A stretch of 64,000 nt of DNA from Stenotrophomonas sp. VV52 (GTDB lineage Bacteria; Pseudomonadota; Gammaproteobacteria; Xanthomonadales; Xanthomonadaceae): assembly GCF_002893095.1 (NCBI RefSeq), contig NZ_PKQQ01000009.1, positions 62,001 to 126,000 of the forward strand, in the 5' to 3' direction. The position numbers and the translations under genes are program-made. Of this stretch, positions 1-10,855 are shown one piece after another. Position 1 is the stretch's first letter, and each line of letters opens with the position of its first letter. Below the pieces are notes generated by a model, which saw only the letters and a program-made list of their open reading frames with translations, did not search any database and was not told where the DNA came from.

Positions 1-874
1 CCGGGCGGTCGCCACGCGACGGGGTGTGGAACGGCGGGTTGGTCACGATGAAGTCGTACTGGCCGGTAATGCCGGCAGTGACGTCGTGCCAGTGGAAGCC
101 CAGCTTGGCCGGCGACGCCAGCTTTTCCAGATTCTCCCGGGCCAGCGCCAGCGCGCGGCCTTCGGCCTCGAACAGGTCAAGCCCGGTCACCTGCGGGCAG
201 CGCTGCAGCACCTCGGTGGAGAGGTAGCCGTAGCCGGAGCCGAGGTCGGCGCCGCGCCCGGCCAGGTCGGCCGGCAGCTGCTCCACCAGCAGGGCGGACG
301 CCGGGTCGATCCGGTCCCAGGCAAAGATGCCCGGGCGGCTCTGGAAGCGCCCGCCCAGGATCGCGCGCGGCGCGTCCAGCGCGGCCCAGCGCTGGGCCAG
401 CGCGGCGTCGTGCTGGCCGTTGAGCGGCGCGGTCCAGTACACCCGGCAGTGGTTCTTGGTCATCTTGCCGCCCAGCCCGGCCAGCTGCTGCAGGTCGCCT
501 TCGCCGGAGCGCGCGCCTTCGTTGTTGTGCTGGCAGGCCACCACGATGCCGCCCGGGGCGGCCAGGGCCAGGGCCCGGGCAAACAGGGCGCGGGCTTCCT
601 CGCGCTGGCGCGGCGGCAGCACCAGCACCACGGCGTAGCGGGTCGCGTCCTCGCCCAGCTGCTGCTCATCACGCACGGTCCAGCCACTGGCTTCCAGCGC
701 GTCGGCGAACGGGCGGAAGCTCTGTTCGCAGACCAGCTGGCCCGGCTGCGCGCGTTCACGCAGCGGCCAACCGTCGCGGGCGCGCAGGAACAGCACCGGA
801 CCGGCCGGCCAGGTGAGCGCGCCGCCGAAAGGCAGGAACAGGGTTTCCAGGGGAGCGTCGTGCTGGGCAGCCAT
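1..874 (-). CDS. rsmC: RsmC-like 16S rRNA (guanine-N2) methyltransferase, C-terminus cut by window edge
   Basis: Class I SAM-dependent methyltransferase that most likely methylates a guanine of 16S rRNA in the 30S subunit, as RsmC does at G1207. About 291 residues are visible and the frame runs off the left edge, so the C-terminus is missing. The N-terminal half is the degenerate duplicated domain typical of RsmC. The C-terminal half has the SAM-binding glycine motif ADLGSGYGYLS and the catalytic NPPFH motif of N2-guanine methyltransferases (last visible residues). The ATG gives a protein starting MAAQHDAPLETLFLPFGG. The domain order and the NPPFH motif make RsmC more likely than RlmG, but I cannot exclude another NPPF methyltransferase without the missing end. 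Confidence 0.85.
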   Translation of the reverse strand, partial: MAAQHDAPLETLFLPFGGALTWPAGPVLFLRARDGWPLRERAQPGQLVCEQSFRPFADALEASGWTVRDEQQLGEDATRYAVVLVLPPRQREEARALFARALALAAPGGIVVACQHNNEGARSGEGDLQQLAGLGGKMTKNHCRVYWTAPLNGQHDAALAQRWAALDAPRAILGGRFQSRPGIFAWDRIDPASALLVEQLPADLAGRGADLGSGYGYLSTEVLQRCPQVTGLDLFEAEGRALALARENLEKLASPAKLGFHWHDVTAGITGQYDFIVTNPPFHTPSRGDRP

Positions 875-1026
875 GCGGGGGCAGATCTTGAAAAGTGACC
901 GCCATTCTAACGTTTTGCCCGATCCGCCTCGTTCCTGTCGCGATTTGCGTTTATTCAACGCTGTCTTGATGCCACCGCAACATGCCGTCGGTCAGGGTGA
1001 AGGCTCACTTGCAACGGAGGTAGCTC

Positions 1027-1290
1027 ATGCGCGCATTGTTCGTCGGGGGCGTGGTCGACAACAGCGAGATGGACCTGGAAGGCGCACAGCCGCCGGTTCA
1101 TTACCCGGAAGACACCGGCGGCGGGCACGCGCGGTACCGGCTGCACCAGGTGGGCAAGAAGGACGACGGCGCGGTCGCATACGCGGTGTACGGCGCGCCG
1201 GACCTGGCGGACGAAGAGGTGTCACGCGTGGCGGACGAACGTGCGTACGCGCGCCGGTTCGAGGCGACACCCGAGGTTTTCCAGCACTGA
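1027..1290 (+). CDS. Small conserved hypothetical protein (87 aa)
   Basis: Not recognised by function. The 87-residue soluble protein begins MRALFVGGVVDNSEMDLEG and carries many charged residues with no signal peptide or membrane segment. The start is supported by an ACGGAGGTAG ribosome site just upstream of the ATG. It sits alone between the divergent rsmC-like gene and the convergent DUF3247 gene. Codon use and GC match the neighbours, so I treat it as a real core gene of the Xanthomonadaceae rather than a chance frame. Confidence 0.7.
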   Translation: MRALFVGGVVDNSEMDLEGAQPPVHYPEDTGGGHARYRLHQVGKKDDGAVAYAVYGAPDLADEEVSRVADERAYARRFEATPEVFQH

Positions 1291-1314
1291 AGCAGCGCCG
1301 GGCCCTGCCCGGCG

Positions 1315-1605
1315 TTACGGGTGCGGCGGCAGCTCGCTGACCGATGCGATCTGGTCCAGCCACAGCAGATGCTGCTGGGCCGGGTCGTTCAGGTCGTCCA
1401 GGCGCAGTTCGCCGTTGGTGCCTTCGTTTTCATCCGCATCGCGGTACTGCTGCACGGTGGGCTGTACCGCAACCGTGCCGGACACGCGGGTGCCGTCCTT
1501 CAGCGTCACTTCGACCTGGGTCTGGCCCTTGAGCTGGGGCAGCAGGGCTTCCAGCGCGGCGATGTCGGCCTGGTGGGTGTGAATGGTGGGGGCGTAGCGG
1601 GACAT
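1315..1605 (-). CDS. DUF3247 family protein (Sm-like fold)
   Basis: Small 96-residue cytoplasmic protein of the DUF3247 family. The family is almost confined to Xanthomonadaceae; from memory, a Xanthomonas campestris member was described as a variant of the Sm-like fold. The sequence has an N-terminal helix region (MSRYAPTIHTHQADIAALEA) and then the strand-rich core VEVTLKDGTRVSGTVAVQPT, which looks like a small beta-barrel. The ATG at 1605 is chosen over an upstream in-frame start because AAAGGATCC lies at proper spacing before it. RNA binding would be an inference from the fold only; the true role is unknown. Confidence 0.8.
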   Translation of the reverse strand: MSRYAPTIHTHQADIAALEALLPQLKGQTQVEVTLKDGTRVSGTVAVQPTVQQYRDADENEGTNGELRLDDLNDPAQQHLLWLDQIASVSELPPHP

Positions 1606-1626
1606 TCTGGATCCTTTGGGTTGCAC

Positions 1627-1649
1627 AGCCACGCAGGGCGTGGCTCTAC
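1627..1649. repeat. REP/SMAG-like palindrome (GTAGAGCC family)
   Basis: On the minus strand this reads GTAGAGCCACGCCCTGCGTG followed by GCT. It is a GTAG head with a GC-rich stem-loop, resembling the GTAGAGCC units near 43.7 and 45.1-45.2 kb. It lies just upstream of the DUF3247 gene. Confidence 0.65.
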
Positions 1650-1673
1650 CGGGTTGTCGGAAACCGGGCTCTT

Positions 1674-3776
<2,103 letters not shown>

Positions 3777-3908
3777 CGGCCCGGTTTTGACGTAAGTGAA
3801 CCATGCCCAGACGGGCCGTGGCGTATCGTGGAAGGCAATTGTTCCGTCGCGTGAACAGGATCACACTCCATAGCGTCTCTCCTTCAAGACCCTGACCGAG
3901 GCTGTGCC

Positions 3909-4478
3909 ATGAACCGCAAACCCTTGCTGGCTGGTGCTTTGAGCTGTCTGATGCTGCTCGTGGGCTGCTCCTCGGGCGGCGGTGCCCGCACGGTCACCGC
4001 GCCGGACGCGCCGCGTGCGCTCACGGGTACCAGCCCGGTCCAGGTGAAGTGGACCGACCCGGCCCAGTTCACCGAGATCCGCAACAGCCCGAACCAGTTC
4101 GAGGCGCGCAGCGGCAACTGGGTGTACCAGCTGGCGGACTACCTCCGGACCAGCGCCAGCAAGCGGCTGGCGCCGGGCCAGACCCTGGACGTGGAAATCA
4201 CCGACATCAAGCGGGCGGGCGATTTCGAGCCGCAGAATGGTCCGCGCGGCAACGACATCCGGATCATGCGCAACATCTACCCGCCGCGGATCAGCCTCAC
4301 CTTCACCCTGCGCGATGCCCAGGGCGCGGTGCTGCAGCAGGGCGATGAGAAGCTGATCGACATGGGCTACCTGACCAACACCGGGCTGCTCAGCAACAAC
4401 GACCCGCTGCGCTTCGAGAAGCGCCTGCTGGACGACTGGCTGCGCCGCCTGCTGCCGTCACCGTCTAGCCGCCGCTGA
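3909..4478 (+). CDS. DUF3016 family lipoprotein
   Basis: Predicted envelope lipoprotein of 189 residues, function unknown. The signal peptide [20 protein letters not shown] ends in a lipobox (LVGC, Cys20), followed by a Ser/Gly-rich linker. The rest matches the DUF3016 pattern: [16 protein letters not shown] near the start and an [13 protein letters not shown] strand region in the middle. Residues after the lipid cysteine do not include Asp at +2, so outer-membrane sorting is expected under the usual Lol rule. Its 3' end overlaps the 3' end of alr by 14 bases on the opposite strand. Confidence 0.8.
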   Translation: MNRKPLLAGALSCLMLLVGCSSGGGARTVTAPDAPRALTGTSPVQVKWTDPAQFTEIRNSPNQFEARSGNWVYQLADYLRTSASKRLAPGQTLDVEITDIKRAGDFEPQNGPRGNDIRIMRNIYPPRISLTFTLRDAQGAVLQQGDEKLIDMGYLTNTGLLSNNDPLRFEKRLLDDWLRRLLPSPSSRR

Positions 4479-5541
4479 GGACCCGTGCCACGCGCTTGAC
4501 CGCGCACGGCAGCTGATACGCGCTGACCTTGCACAGCGGGGCCAGCACGTCCAGGCGGGGCGCGTCGCCCCACAGGGTGACCGTGCTGCCCACCCCGGCC
4601 TGCGGCAGGTCGGTGAGGTCCACGGTCAGCATGTCCATCGAGACGCGGCCGATCAGGTGGCCGGGCTGGCCGTCGATCTGCACCGGGGTGCCGTTCGGGG
4701 CGAACTGCGGGTAGCCGTCGGCATAGCCCAGCGCCACCACGCCGACCCGGGTCGGGCGCTCGGCGACGAAGCGGGCGCCGTAGCCGACCGGTTCGCCGGC
4801 GGCGATCTCGCGGGTGGCGAAGATCTTCGACTGCATGGTCATTACCGGGCGCAGGCGCTCGGTGTAGGCGTTGTGCGCGGCCAGCGGGTTGGCCCCGTAC
4901 AGCATCAGGCCCGGGCGCACCCAGTCGCTGCGCACGTCCGGCCAGCCCAGCAGGGCCGGCGAGTTGCACAGGCTGGTTTCGCCGGCCAGGCCTTCGATGG
5001 TGGCGGCGAACAGGTCGGCCTGTTCGCGCGTGCGCGGGCTGTCCAGTTCGTCGGCGCGGGCCATGTGGCTCATCAGCACCATCGGCGCCACCTGCGGCAG
5101 GGCCGACAGCCGCGCATGCGCGGCGCGGAACTCGGCCGGGGCCAGGCCCAGGCGGTGCATGCCGCTGTCCAGCTTCAGCCAGATCTGCAGCGTGGCGTCG
5201 GTCTGGAACGCTTCCACCGCGTCCACCTGCCACGGCGCGGCCACCGCGAACCACAGCTTGTGCTGCACGATCAGTGGCAGCTCGTCGGCGTCGAAGAAGC
5301 CTTCCAGCAGCAGGATCGGGCCGCTGATGCCGGCCGCGCGCAGTTCCAGCGCTTCTTCAATGCAGGCCACGCCGAACGCGTCGGCCTCGCCGTCCAGCGC
5401 GCGCGCGCAGGCTACGGCACCGTGGCCATAGGCGTCGGCCTTTACCGCGGCCAGGGTCTTGCGACCGCCGCCCAGTTCACGCGCCAGGCGGAAGTTGGAG
5501 CGCAACGCATCCAGGTCGATCAACGCGCGGGCTGGACGCAT
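4465..5541 (-). CDS. alr: Alanine racemase (catabolic, paired with dadA)
   Basis: PLP-dependent racemase interconverting L- and D-alanine, 358 residues, usual family length. The N-terminal TIM barrel carries the PLP lysine in [10 protein letters not shown] (Lys34). The second catalytic base is the tyrosine of VGYGARF (Tyr254), and the C-terminal beta domain has the conserved GRVSMDM segment. The start codon lies inside the end of dadA (22-base overlap), so the two are translationally coupled. Position directly behind D-amino acid dehydrogenase and next to an Lrp-type regulator points to the catabolic (DadX-like) role. It would also supply D-alanine for peptidoglycan. Some annotations would call it dadX. 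Confidence 0.95.
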   Translation of the reverse strand: MRPARALIDLDALRSNFRLARELGGGRKTLAAVKADAYGHGAVACARALDGEADAFGVACIEEALELRAAGISGPILLLEGFFDADELPLIVQHKLWFAVAAPWQVDAVEAFQTDATLQIWLKLDSGMHRLGLAPAEFRAAHARLSALPQVAPMVLMSHMARADELDSPRTREQADLFAATIEGLAGETSLCNSPALLGWPDVRSDWVRPGLMLYGANPLAAHNAYTERLRPVMTMQSKIFATREIAAGEPVGYGARFVAERPTRVGVVALGYADGYPQFAPNGTPVQIDGQPGHLIGRVSMDMLTVDLTDLPQAGVGSTVTLWGDAPRLDVLAPLCKVSAYQLPCAVKRVARVLSGG

Positions 5542-6833
5542 GCTTTGGGTTCACTGTGTTGGACGGACGCGGCGTGGTGGCCGCCATAACGGAAGATATC
5601 CAGGCCTTCGGTGCTGATCTGCGGCTGGCGCGCGCTCATCAGGTCGGCCAGGTAACGGCCCGAACCGCAGGCCATGGTCCAGCCCAGCGTGCCGTGGCCG
5701 GTGTTGAGGAACAGGTTGCGGTACGGGGTGGCGCCGATCACCGGCGTGCCGTCCGGGGTGGCCGGGCGCAGGCCGGTCCAGAACTCGGCGCGCGAGAGGT
5801 CGCCGCCGTCCGGGTACAGGTCGCGCACCACCTTTTCCAGGGTGGCACGGCGGCGCGGCGACAGCGACAGGTCGAACCCGCCCACTTCGGCCATGCCACC
5901 CACGCGGATGCGGTCGTCGAAACGGGTCACCGCCACCTTGTAGCTCTCGTCCAGGATGGTCGAGGTCGGCGCCATTGCCGCATTGGTGATCGGCAGGGTC
6001 AGCGAGTAACCCTTCAGCGGGTACACCGGCAGGTGCATGCCCAGCGGCGCCACCAGCGACGGCGAGTAGCTGCCCAGCGCGACCACGTAGCGGTCGGCGG
6101 TTTCCACCTTGCCGTCGATGCGCACGCCGGTGATGCGGTCGCCGTCGGTGACCAGCCCGGCGATGTCCTGGTCGAAGCGGAATTCCACCCCGGCGTCCAT
6201 GGCCATCTGCGCCAGGCGGCGGGTGAACAGCTGGCAGTCGCCGGTCTGGTCGCGCGGCAGCCACAGCGCGCCGACCAGCGTGTCGGCGACGCTGGCCAGT
6301 GCCGGTTCGTGGGCGATGATGCCGGCGCGGTCCAGCACTTCATACGGCACGCCGTACTGGGCCAGCACTTCGATGTCCTGCGCGGAGGCGTCCAGCTGCT
6401 GCTGGGTGCGGAACAGCTGGGTGGTGCCCAGGTCGCGGCCTTCGAACTCGATGCCGGTCTCGGTGCGCAGCTCGTTGAGGCAGTCGCGGCTGTACTCGGA
6501 CATGCGCACCATGCGCGCCTTGTTGATCGCGTAGCGCTCGTGCGTGCAGTTGCGCAGCATCTGGGCCAGCCAGCGGTACTGGTTGAGGTCCAGCCCGGGG
6601 CGGATCGCCAGCGGCGCGTGTTCGGAGAACAGCCACTTCACCGCCTTGAGCGGCACGCCCGGGGCGGCCCACGGCGAGGTGTAGCCGAACGAGAGCTGGC
6701 CGGCATTGGCGAAGCTGGTTTCCAGGGCCGGACCGGGCTGCCGGTCGACCACGGTGACTTCAAACCCGGCCTGCCGCAGGTACCAGGCACTGGTCGTGCC
6801 GATTACCCCACTGCCAAGGACTAGAACGCGCAT
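5520..6833 (-). CDS. dadA: D-amino acid dehydrogenase small subunit
   Basis: FAD-dependent membrane-associated dehydrogenase that oxidises D-alanine and other D-amino acids to 2-oxo acids and passes electrons to the respiratory chain. The 437-residue protein starts with the dinucleotide-binding motif [15 protein letters not shown] (Gly7, Gly9, Gly12). It keeps the DadA signatures [20 protein letters not shown] and the C-terminal [14 protein letters not shown] and [16 protein letters not shown] flavin-contact region. It is the first gene of a dadA-alr operon, overlapping alr by 22 bases. L-alanine would be racemised by Alr and then oxidised here. An Lrp-family regulator is transcribed divergently from the same intergenic region and is the likely controller. 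Confidence 0.96.
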   Translation of the reverse strand: MRVLVLGSGVIGTTSAWYLRQAGFEVTVVDRQPGPALETSFANAGQLSFGYTSPWAAPGVPLKAVKWLFSEHAPLAIRPGLDLNQYRWLAQMLRNCTHERYAINKARMVRMSEYSRDCLNELRTETGIEFEGRDLGTTQLFRTQQQLDASAQDIEVLAQYGVPYEVLDRAGIIAHEPALASVADTLVGALWLPRDQTGDCQLFTRRLAQMAMDAGVEFRFDQDIAGLVTDGDRITGVRIDGKVETADRYVVALGSYSPSLVAPLGMHLPVYPLKGYSLTLPITNAAMAPTSTILDESYKVAVTRFDDRIRVGGMAEVGGFDLSLSPRRRATLEKVVRDLYPDGGDLSRAEFWTGLRPATPDGTPVIGATPYRNLFLNTGHGTLGWTMACGSGRYLADLMSARQPQISTEGLDIFRYGGHHAASVQHSEPKACVQPAR

Positions 6834-6981
6834 GAGACCTCTCCAACCGGATCATTCCCTGCACTGGAGCGTGCGGGGACCATAATTGAGGAAGTATATT
6901 CCGGCCAAACCATGCAATTTGTCTGTTTTTGGCGGCTCAGGCAGGGTATTGTCGCGCCAACACCCCCGAGAGGCTGACGCC
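6834..6981. promoter_or_regulatory. Divergent dadA / Lrp-type regulator promoter region
   Basis: A 148-base gap between the divergent dadA and regulator genes. It contains an AT-rich stretch unlike the surrounding DNA, including the near-palindrome GGAAGTATATTCC at 6890-6902, which is a candidate operator for the adjacent Lrp-family protein. The role is inferred from position; the exact site is not proven. Confidence 0.5.
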
Positions 6982-7461
6982 ATGGCCGCCCGTTCCCGCG
7001 AGCTGGACAAGATCGACCGCAAGATCCTGCGCATCCTGCAGGAGGAAGGGCGCATTTCGTTCACCGAACTGGGCGAGCGGGTGGGCCTGTCGACCACCCC
7101 CTGTACCGAGCGCGTGCGCCGGCTGGAGCGCGACGGCGCGATCACCGGCTACTACGCCCGGCTCGACCCGCAGTACCTCAAGGCCAGCCTGCTGGTGTTC
7201 GTCGAAATCAGCCTGGCTTACAAGTCCGGCGACATCTTCGAGGAATTCCGCCGTGCGGCGCTGAAGTTGCCCAACGTGCTGGAGTGCCATCTCGTCTCCG
7301 GCGATTTCGATTACCTGCTGAAGGCGCGCATCAGCGAGATGGCCTCGTACCGCAAGCTGCTCGGCAGCACCCTGCTGACGCTGCCGCATGTGCGCGAATC
7401 GAAGAGCTACATCGTGATGGAAGAGGTCAAGGAAACGCTGACCCTGCCCATTCCGGATTGA
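6982..7461 (+). CDS. Lrp/AsnC family transcriptional regulator
   Basis: Feast/famine regulator of 159 residues. The N-terminal winged helix-turn-helix covers about residues 5-60 (ILRILQEEGRISFTELGERV, then GLSTTPCTERVRRLERDG). The C-terminal RAM ligand-binding/oligomerisation domain follows, with the LECHLVSGDFDYLLKA segment. The ATG at 6982 is preferred over an upstream frame extension because GAGAGG lies at good spacing and the Lrp fold then starts correctly (MAARSRELDKIDRKIL). Divergent placement next to dadA-alr strongly suggests alanine-responsive control of D-alanine catabolism, as DadR/BkdR-like Lrp proteins do. Confidence 0.93.
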   Translation: MAARSRELDKIDRKILRILQEEGRISFTELGERVGLSTTPCTERVRRLERDGAITGYYARLDPQYLKASLLVFVEISLAYKSGDIFEEFRRAALKLPNVLECHLVSGDFDYLLKARISEMASYRKLLGSTLLTLPHVRESKSYIVMEEVKETLTLPIPD

Positions 7462-7477
7462 TCGGCGCACAGCAGAA

Positions 7478-7503
7478 GGGCGGCGCGCTCATGCGCACCG
7501 CCC
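7478..7503. terminator. Hairpin between convergent genes
   Basis: The arms GGGCGG and CCGCCC, extended by GCGC/GCGC around a four-base loop with one mismatch, form a stable stem between the Lrp-type gene and the oppositely oriented small gene. There is no T-run, so a transcription-ending role is inferred. Confidence 0.4.
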
Positions 7504-7523
7504 TCGGAGCTGTTACCAGCGCA

Positions 7524-7688
7524 TCAACGCTGCTGTTTCTGGTCCGGGTTGCGTTGATCCTGCTGCTTGCCACCCTTCTGGTTCTGCTGATCCCACTGCT
7601 GCTGGTTCTGCTGGCCGGGTTTCTGGTTCTGCTGGCCCTGCTGGTCCTGCGGCGACTTGCCGGGATTCTGGTTCTGCTGGTTAGCCAT
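7524..7688 (-). CDS. Gln/Asn-rich low-complexity small protein (54 aa)
   Basis: A 54-residue frame starting MANQQNQNPGKSPQDQQGQQ and ending in KQQR. Well over a third of the residues are Gln, with many Asn, Pro, Gly and Lys and almost no hydrophobic residues, so it is expected to be disordered and soluble. A clear ribosome site (GAAGGTG) precedes the ATG, which argues that it is translated. The opposite strand here is also open but would encode an implausible Leu/Val-only repeat. Function unknown; small Q-rich stress proteins of similar style exist in Xanthomonadaceae. Repetition of NQ-containing blocks suggests growth by slippage. Confidence 0.65.
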   Translation of the reverse strand: MANQQNQNPGKSPQDQQGQQNQKPGQQNQQQWDQQNQKGGKQQDQRNPDQKQQR

Positions 7689-7835
7689 AAGAATTACACC
7701 TTCTACCGTTGGGATGCGCGGTGTTGCGGCGCACGTACAGAATCCCGCAAAACCGGTTAATCACAGGCGAAAAATCAGTGAGGTGAAACGTTGACACCGC
7801 TGACTGAGGGCCTGCGTTGGTAAAGCGTTCATGCA

Positions 7836-8243
7836 TCACGGCTTGACGCGCTGTCCATCACCGGTCGGCACGGAATCGTAGTAACGCCCGGTGCGCGTAT
7901 CGAGCACGCGGTTCGGCCCCGCCTGCTGCATGCCCGGCACGATGCGTCCGTTGCGGTCATACACCTTGACGGGTGCGGTGGTGGCCGGTGGCGCAGGCGG
8001 CACCACGCGCGCCGGGCCCTGGCTCTGGATCGGCTGCGTTCGCGGCGGCTGCATGCCCTGTACAGGCGCTGTTACCGGCTGCGGTGGCGCGGACAGGGTG
8101 TCTGCGGGACGCGCAGGCTGGGTCGGCGTGGGAGCGGTCACCGGACGGGTGTCGGTGGGTTTGCGCGGCGCGGCGATCTGCGCTGCTGCGACCAGCGGCA
8201 GCAGCGCCAGCAGGGACAGGGCCAGGCGGGAAAGATGTTTCAT
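7836..8243 (-). CDS. Secreted proline-rich hypothetical protein
   Basis: A 135-residue exported protein of unknown function. The N-terminal signal peptide [20 protein letters not shown] is followed by a Pro/Thr/Ala/Gln-rich linker of roughly 70 residues, likely extended. A short folded tail follows, containing [18 protein letters not shown] and [15 protein letters not shown]. The tail motif resembles short beta-hairpin repeats of the YDxxGxxV type. It stands alone between the Q-rich gene and msrB (divergent). No enzyme motif is seen. Confidence 0.7.
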   Translation of the reverse strand: MKHLSRLALSLLALLPLVAAAQIAAPRKPTDTRPVTAPTPTQPARPADTLSAPPQPVTAPVQGMQPPRTQPIQSQGPARVVPPAPPATTAPVKVYDRNGRIVPGMQQAGPNRVLDTRTGRYYDSVPTGDGQRVKP

Positions 8244-8368
8244 GGCACGTGCTCACGACAGGACAGGCATTCACCCTGCGCCAGCGCGCGTGTCAGCACC
8301 ATGAACACCTTCGCTTGTCCAGGGCGCCGCCCGCCCCCATCTTGCCGTCACCCCTACGAGGACCGCCC

Positions 8369-8836
8369 ATGACTGCTTTCGACCTCACCCCGCCCAGCGA
8401 TGCCCAGCGCCAGGCGCTGATTGCCGGTCTCAGCGCAGACGAGCGGGCCGTGCTGATCCAGCACGGTACCGAACGTCCGTTCTGCGGCGTGTTCCTGGAC
8501 AACAAGCAGGACGGCGTCTACTGCTGCCGGCTGTGCGGCCTGCCGCTGTTCCGTTCCAGCACCAAGTTCGACTCCGGCACCGGCTGGCCGAGCTTTTTCG
8601 CCCCGTTCGACCCGGCCCACGTGCGTGAAATCCGTGACACCAGTCATGGCATGGTCCGTACCGAGATCGTCTGTGCGCGCTGTGACAGCCATCTGGGCCA
8701 TGTGTTCCCGGACGGCCCGCTGCCGAGCCTGGAGCGGCACTGCCTCAACTCGGTCTCGCTGTCGTTCACCCCCAATGGCGAGCCGTATCCCGATCCGCTG
8801 CAGCGCGGCGGGGCCGAGGCCGAGCCGGCCGGCTGA
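8369..8836 (+). CDS. msrB: Peptide-methionine (R)-S-oxide reductase
   Basis: Repairs oxidised methionine by reducing methionine-R-sulfoxide, using thioredoxin. The 155-residue protein has both zinc-binding CxxC pairs (CRLC with Cys53/Cys56 and CARC with Cys102/Cys105), the substrate-pocket motif [11 protein letters not shown], and the catalytic cysteine in RHCLNSVSL (Cys125). The ATG at 8369 follows an ACGAGGA ribosome site. Longer upstream frames lack homology. A stand-alone single-domain MsrB, not fused to MsrA. Confidence 0.96.
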   Translation: MTAFDLTPPSDAQRQALIAGLSADERAVLIQHGTERPFCGVFLDNKQDGVYCCRLCGLPLFRSSTKFDSGTGWPSFFAPFDPAHVREIRDTSHGMVRTEIVCARCDSHLGHVFPDGPLPSLERHCLNSVSLSFTPNGEPYPDPLQRGGAEAEPAG

Positions 8837-8841
8837 TGCCG

Positions 8842-8866
8842 GTAGGTACCCACCGCTGGTGGGTAC
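8842..8866. repeat. REP-like palindrome
   Basis: GTAG followed by a perfect 9-base stem, GTACCCACC, loop GCT, GGTGGGTAC. It lies between msrB and motA and belongs to the GTAG-headed REP class. It could also end msrB transcription. Confidence 0.6.
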
Positions 8867-8962
8867 GACGGACTTCAAAAGTGTGACGTCGAACGGACGT
8901 CACCCTTCAGAAACCTTCACCTGGTGCCGACAACGAGGTATCCCCACCTCCGCGTCTGCACC

Positions 8963-9817
8963 ATGCTCATCATTGTCGGTTTCCTCATCGTCATCATCAG
9001 CGTGCTCGGCGGCTACGTCGGCGCGCACGGCAAGCTGGGCGCCCTGTGGCAGCCCTATGAGCTGGTCATCATCGGCGGCGCGGCGCTGGGCGCGTTCCTG
9101 GTCGGCACCCCGATCAAGACGGTCAAGCAGACCCTGCAGGCCTCGATCGGCGTGTTCAAGGGCCCGCGCTACAAGCAGCAGGACTACATCGACGTCCTCA
9201 GCCTGCTCTACGAACTGCTCAACAAGGCCCGCCGCGAGGGCTTCATGGCGCTGGAAGACCATGTCGAGCGCCCGGCCGACAGCGCCATCTTCGCCAACTA
9301 CCCCAAGGTGCAGTCCGACCACCACCTGGTGGATTTCATCACTGACTGCCTGCGCCTGATGATCGGCAGCAACATCGAGCCGCACGAACTGGAACCGCTG
9401 CTGGAAATGGAGCTGGAAAAGCACCATGCCGAAGCCATGCAGCCCTCGGCCGCGCTCAACAAGGTCTCCGACGGCCTGCCCGGCTTCGGTATCGTCGCCG
9501 CGGTGCTGGGCATCGTGATCACCATGGGTTCGATCGGCGGCGCGATCGAGGAAGTGGGCGCGCACGTGGCCGGCGCGCTGGTGGGTACCTTCCTGGGCAT
9601 CCTGATGGCGTACGGTTTCGTCAGCCCGCTGGCCGCCGCCGTGGAAGCGCGCGCCGAACAGGACAGCCGCATCTACGAGTCGGTGAAGACCGCCCTGCTG
9701 GCCTGCCTGCGCGGCTACAACCCGAAGATCGCGCTGGAATTCGCCCGCAAGACCCTGCCGTCGAACGTGCGCCCGGGCTTCAGCGAGTTCGAAGCCCACC
9801 TGAAGACGGTCAAGTAA
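8963..9817 (+). CDS. motA: Flagellar motor stator protein MotA
   Basis: Proton-channel stator subunit that couples ion flow to flagellar rotation in the inner membrane. The 284-residue protein has four membrane segments: two at the N-terminus (MLIIVGFLIVIISVLGGYV and LVIIGGAALGAFLVGTP) and two near the C-terminus. A large cytoplasmic loop contains the charged rotor-contact region (NKARREGFMALEDH). The functionally key prolines lie in GLPGFGIVAAVLG and GFVSPLAAA. The ATG at 8963 is chosen because it starts exactly at the first membrane helix. It is followed nine bases later by motB in the same direction. Confidence 0.96.
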   Translation: MLIIVGFLIVIISVLGGYVGAHGKLGALWQPYELVIIGGAALGAFLVGTPIKTVKQTLQASIGVFKGPRYKQQDYIDVLSLLYELLNKARREGFMALEDHVERPADSAIFANYPKVQSDHHLVDFITDCLRLMIGSNIEPHELEPLLEMELEKHHAEAMQPSAALNKVSDGLPGFGIVAAVLGIVITMGSIGGAIEEVGAHVAGALVGTFLGILMAYGFVSPLAAAVEARAEQDSRIYESVKTALLACLRGYNPKIALEFARKTLPSNVRPGFSEFEAHLKTVK

Positions 9818-9826
9818 GGCATCGCC

Positions 9827-10804
9827 ATGGCCGAGAACAAACCCACCGTCATCGTCCGCAAGGTCAAGAAGGCCGGGCATGGCGCGCACCACGGCGGCGC
9901 CTGGAAGGTGGCCTACGCCGACTTCGTGACCGCGATGATGGCGTTCTTCCTGGTGCTGTGGCTGATGGCGGCCACCACCAAGCCCGAGCGTGCCGCCATT
10001 TCCGAATACTTCCGCAATCCCAGCCCGCTCACCGGGCAGAGCTCCACGCCCGCCCCGGGCATGGCCGGCCCGGGCGGCGCCAGCACCTCGATGATCAAGC
10101 TGGGCGGCGCCACCGACGTGTCGCGCGGCAACAGCAACGACCCGTTCCAGAACCAGCAGGCCGAACGCCCGGTGCCGCAGGAAGACGAGCGCGAGCGTGA
10201 GAAGAAGCAGCTGGAAGTGCTGAAGCAGGAGCTGGAAGAGGCGATCAGCAAGAGCCAGGCGCTGGAGCCGTTCAAGGACCAGCTGCTGCTGGATTTGACC
10301 CCGGAAGGCCTGCGCATCCAGATCGTGGACAAGCAGAACCGGCCGATGTTCGACGTGGGCAGCGCGGCGCTGAAGGGCTACACCCGCGACATCCTCCGCG
10401 AGCTGTCGCAGTTCATCAACCACGTGCCGAACCGGATCAGCATCACCGGCCACACCGACATCACCGCGTACAACGCCGCGCACGGCTACAGCAACTGGGA
10501 GCTCAGCGCCGACCGCGCCAACGCCGCCCGGCGTGCGCTGCTGGACGGCGGCATGGCCGATGAAAAGGTCACCCGCGTGGTTGGCCTGTCGTCCTCGGTG
10601 CTGTTCGACAAAACCCAGCCGGACAACCCGATCAACCGCCGCATCAGCATCGTGGTGATGACCAAGGCCGCCGAAGCCGCCGCCCTGGCCGGTTCCGGCC
10701 AGGAAGTGGCGCTCTCGCCCACCGTGCAGGATGCCGATATCCACGCCCCCCAGGGCGCCCCGGCACCCGCCCCGGCCGCCGCGCCCCCTACCGCCTCACC
10801 CTGA
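9827..10804 (+). CDS. motB: Flagellar motor stator protein MotB
   Basis: Partner of MotA, anchoring the stator to peptidoglycan. The 325-residue protein has a basic N-terminus and one membrane helix bearing the proton-binding aspartate in KVAYADFVTAMM (Asp32, same number as the classical MotB). A plug/linker with a charged coiled region follows, then a C-terminal OmpA-like peptidoglycan-binding domain with ITGHTD and NWELSADRANAARRAL. The Pro/Ala-rich tail after the OmpA domain is an extra of low complexity. It sits nine bases after motA; the presence of Asp rather than polar Na+ features fits proton drive. Confidence 0.96.
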   Translation: MAENKPTVIVRKVKKAGHGAHHGGAWKVAYADFVTAMMAFFLVLWLMAATTKPERAAISEYFRNPSPLTGQSSTPAPGMAGPGGASTSMIKLGGATDVSRGNSNDPFQNQQAERPVPQEDEREREKKQLEVLKQELEEAISKSQALEPFKDQLLLDLTPEGLRIQIVDKQNRPMFDVGSAALKGYTRDILRELSQFINHVPNRISITGHTDITAYNAAHGYSNWELSADRANAARRALLDGGMADEKVTRVVGLSSSVLFDKTQPDNPINRRISIVVMTKAAEAAALAGSGQEVALSPTVQDADIHAPQGAPAPAPAAAPPTASP

Positions 10805-10855
10805 GGCGGCGGGGTCGTACAATGGGGACTTTCCGCATTACATAGAACGAACCCC

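Noticed and set aside
26..898. Long plus-strand open frame opposite the rsmC-like gene
   Set aside because: Composition is random Arg/Ala/Gly/Gln-rich with no motifs; the minus strand encodes a clear methyltransferase ending in NPPFH.
7284..7760. Plus-strand frame with a Leu/Val-rich run across 7490-7690
   Set aside because: It starts inside the Lrp-type gene in another frame and is the mirror of the Gln/Asn repeat on the minus strand, which has its own ribosome site.
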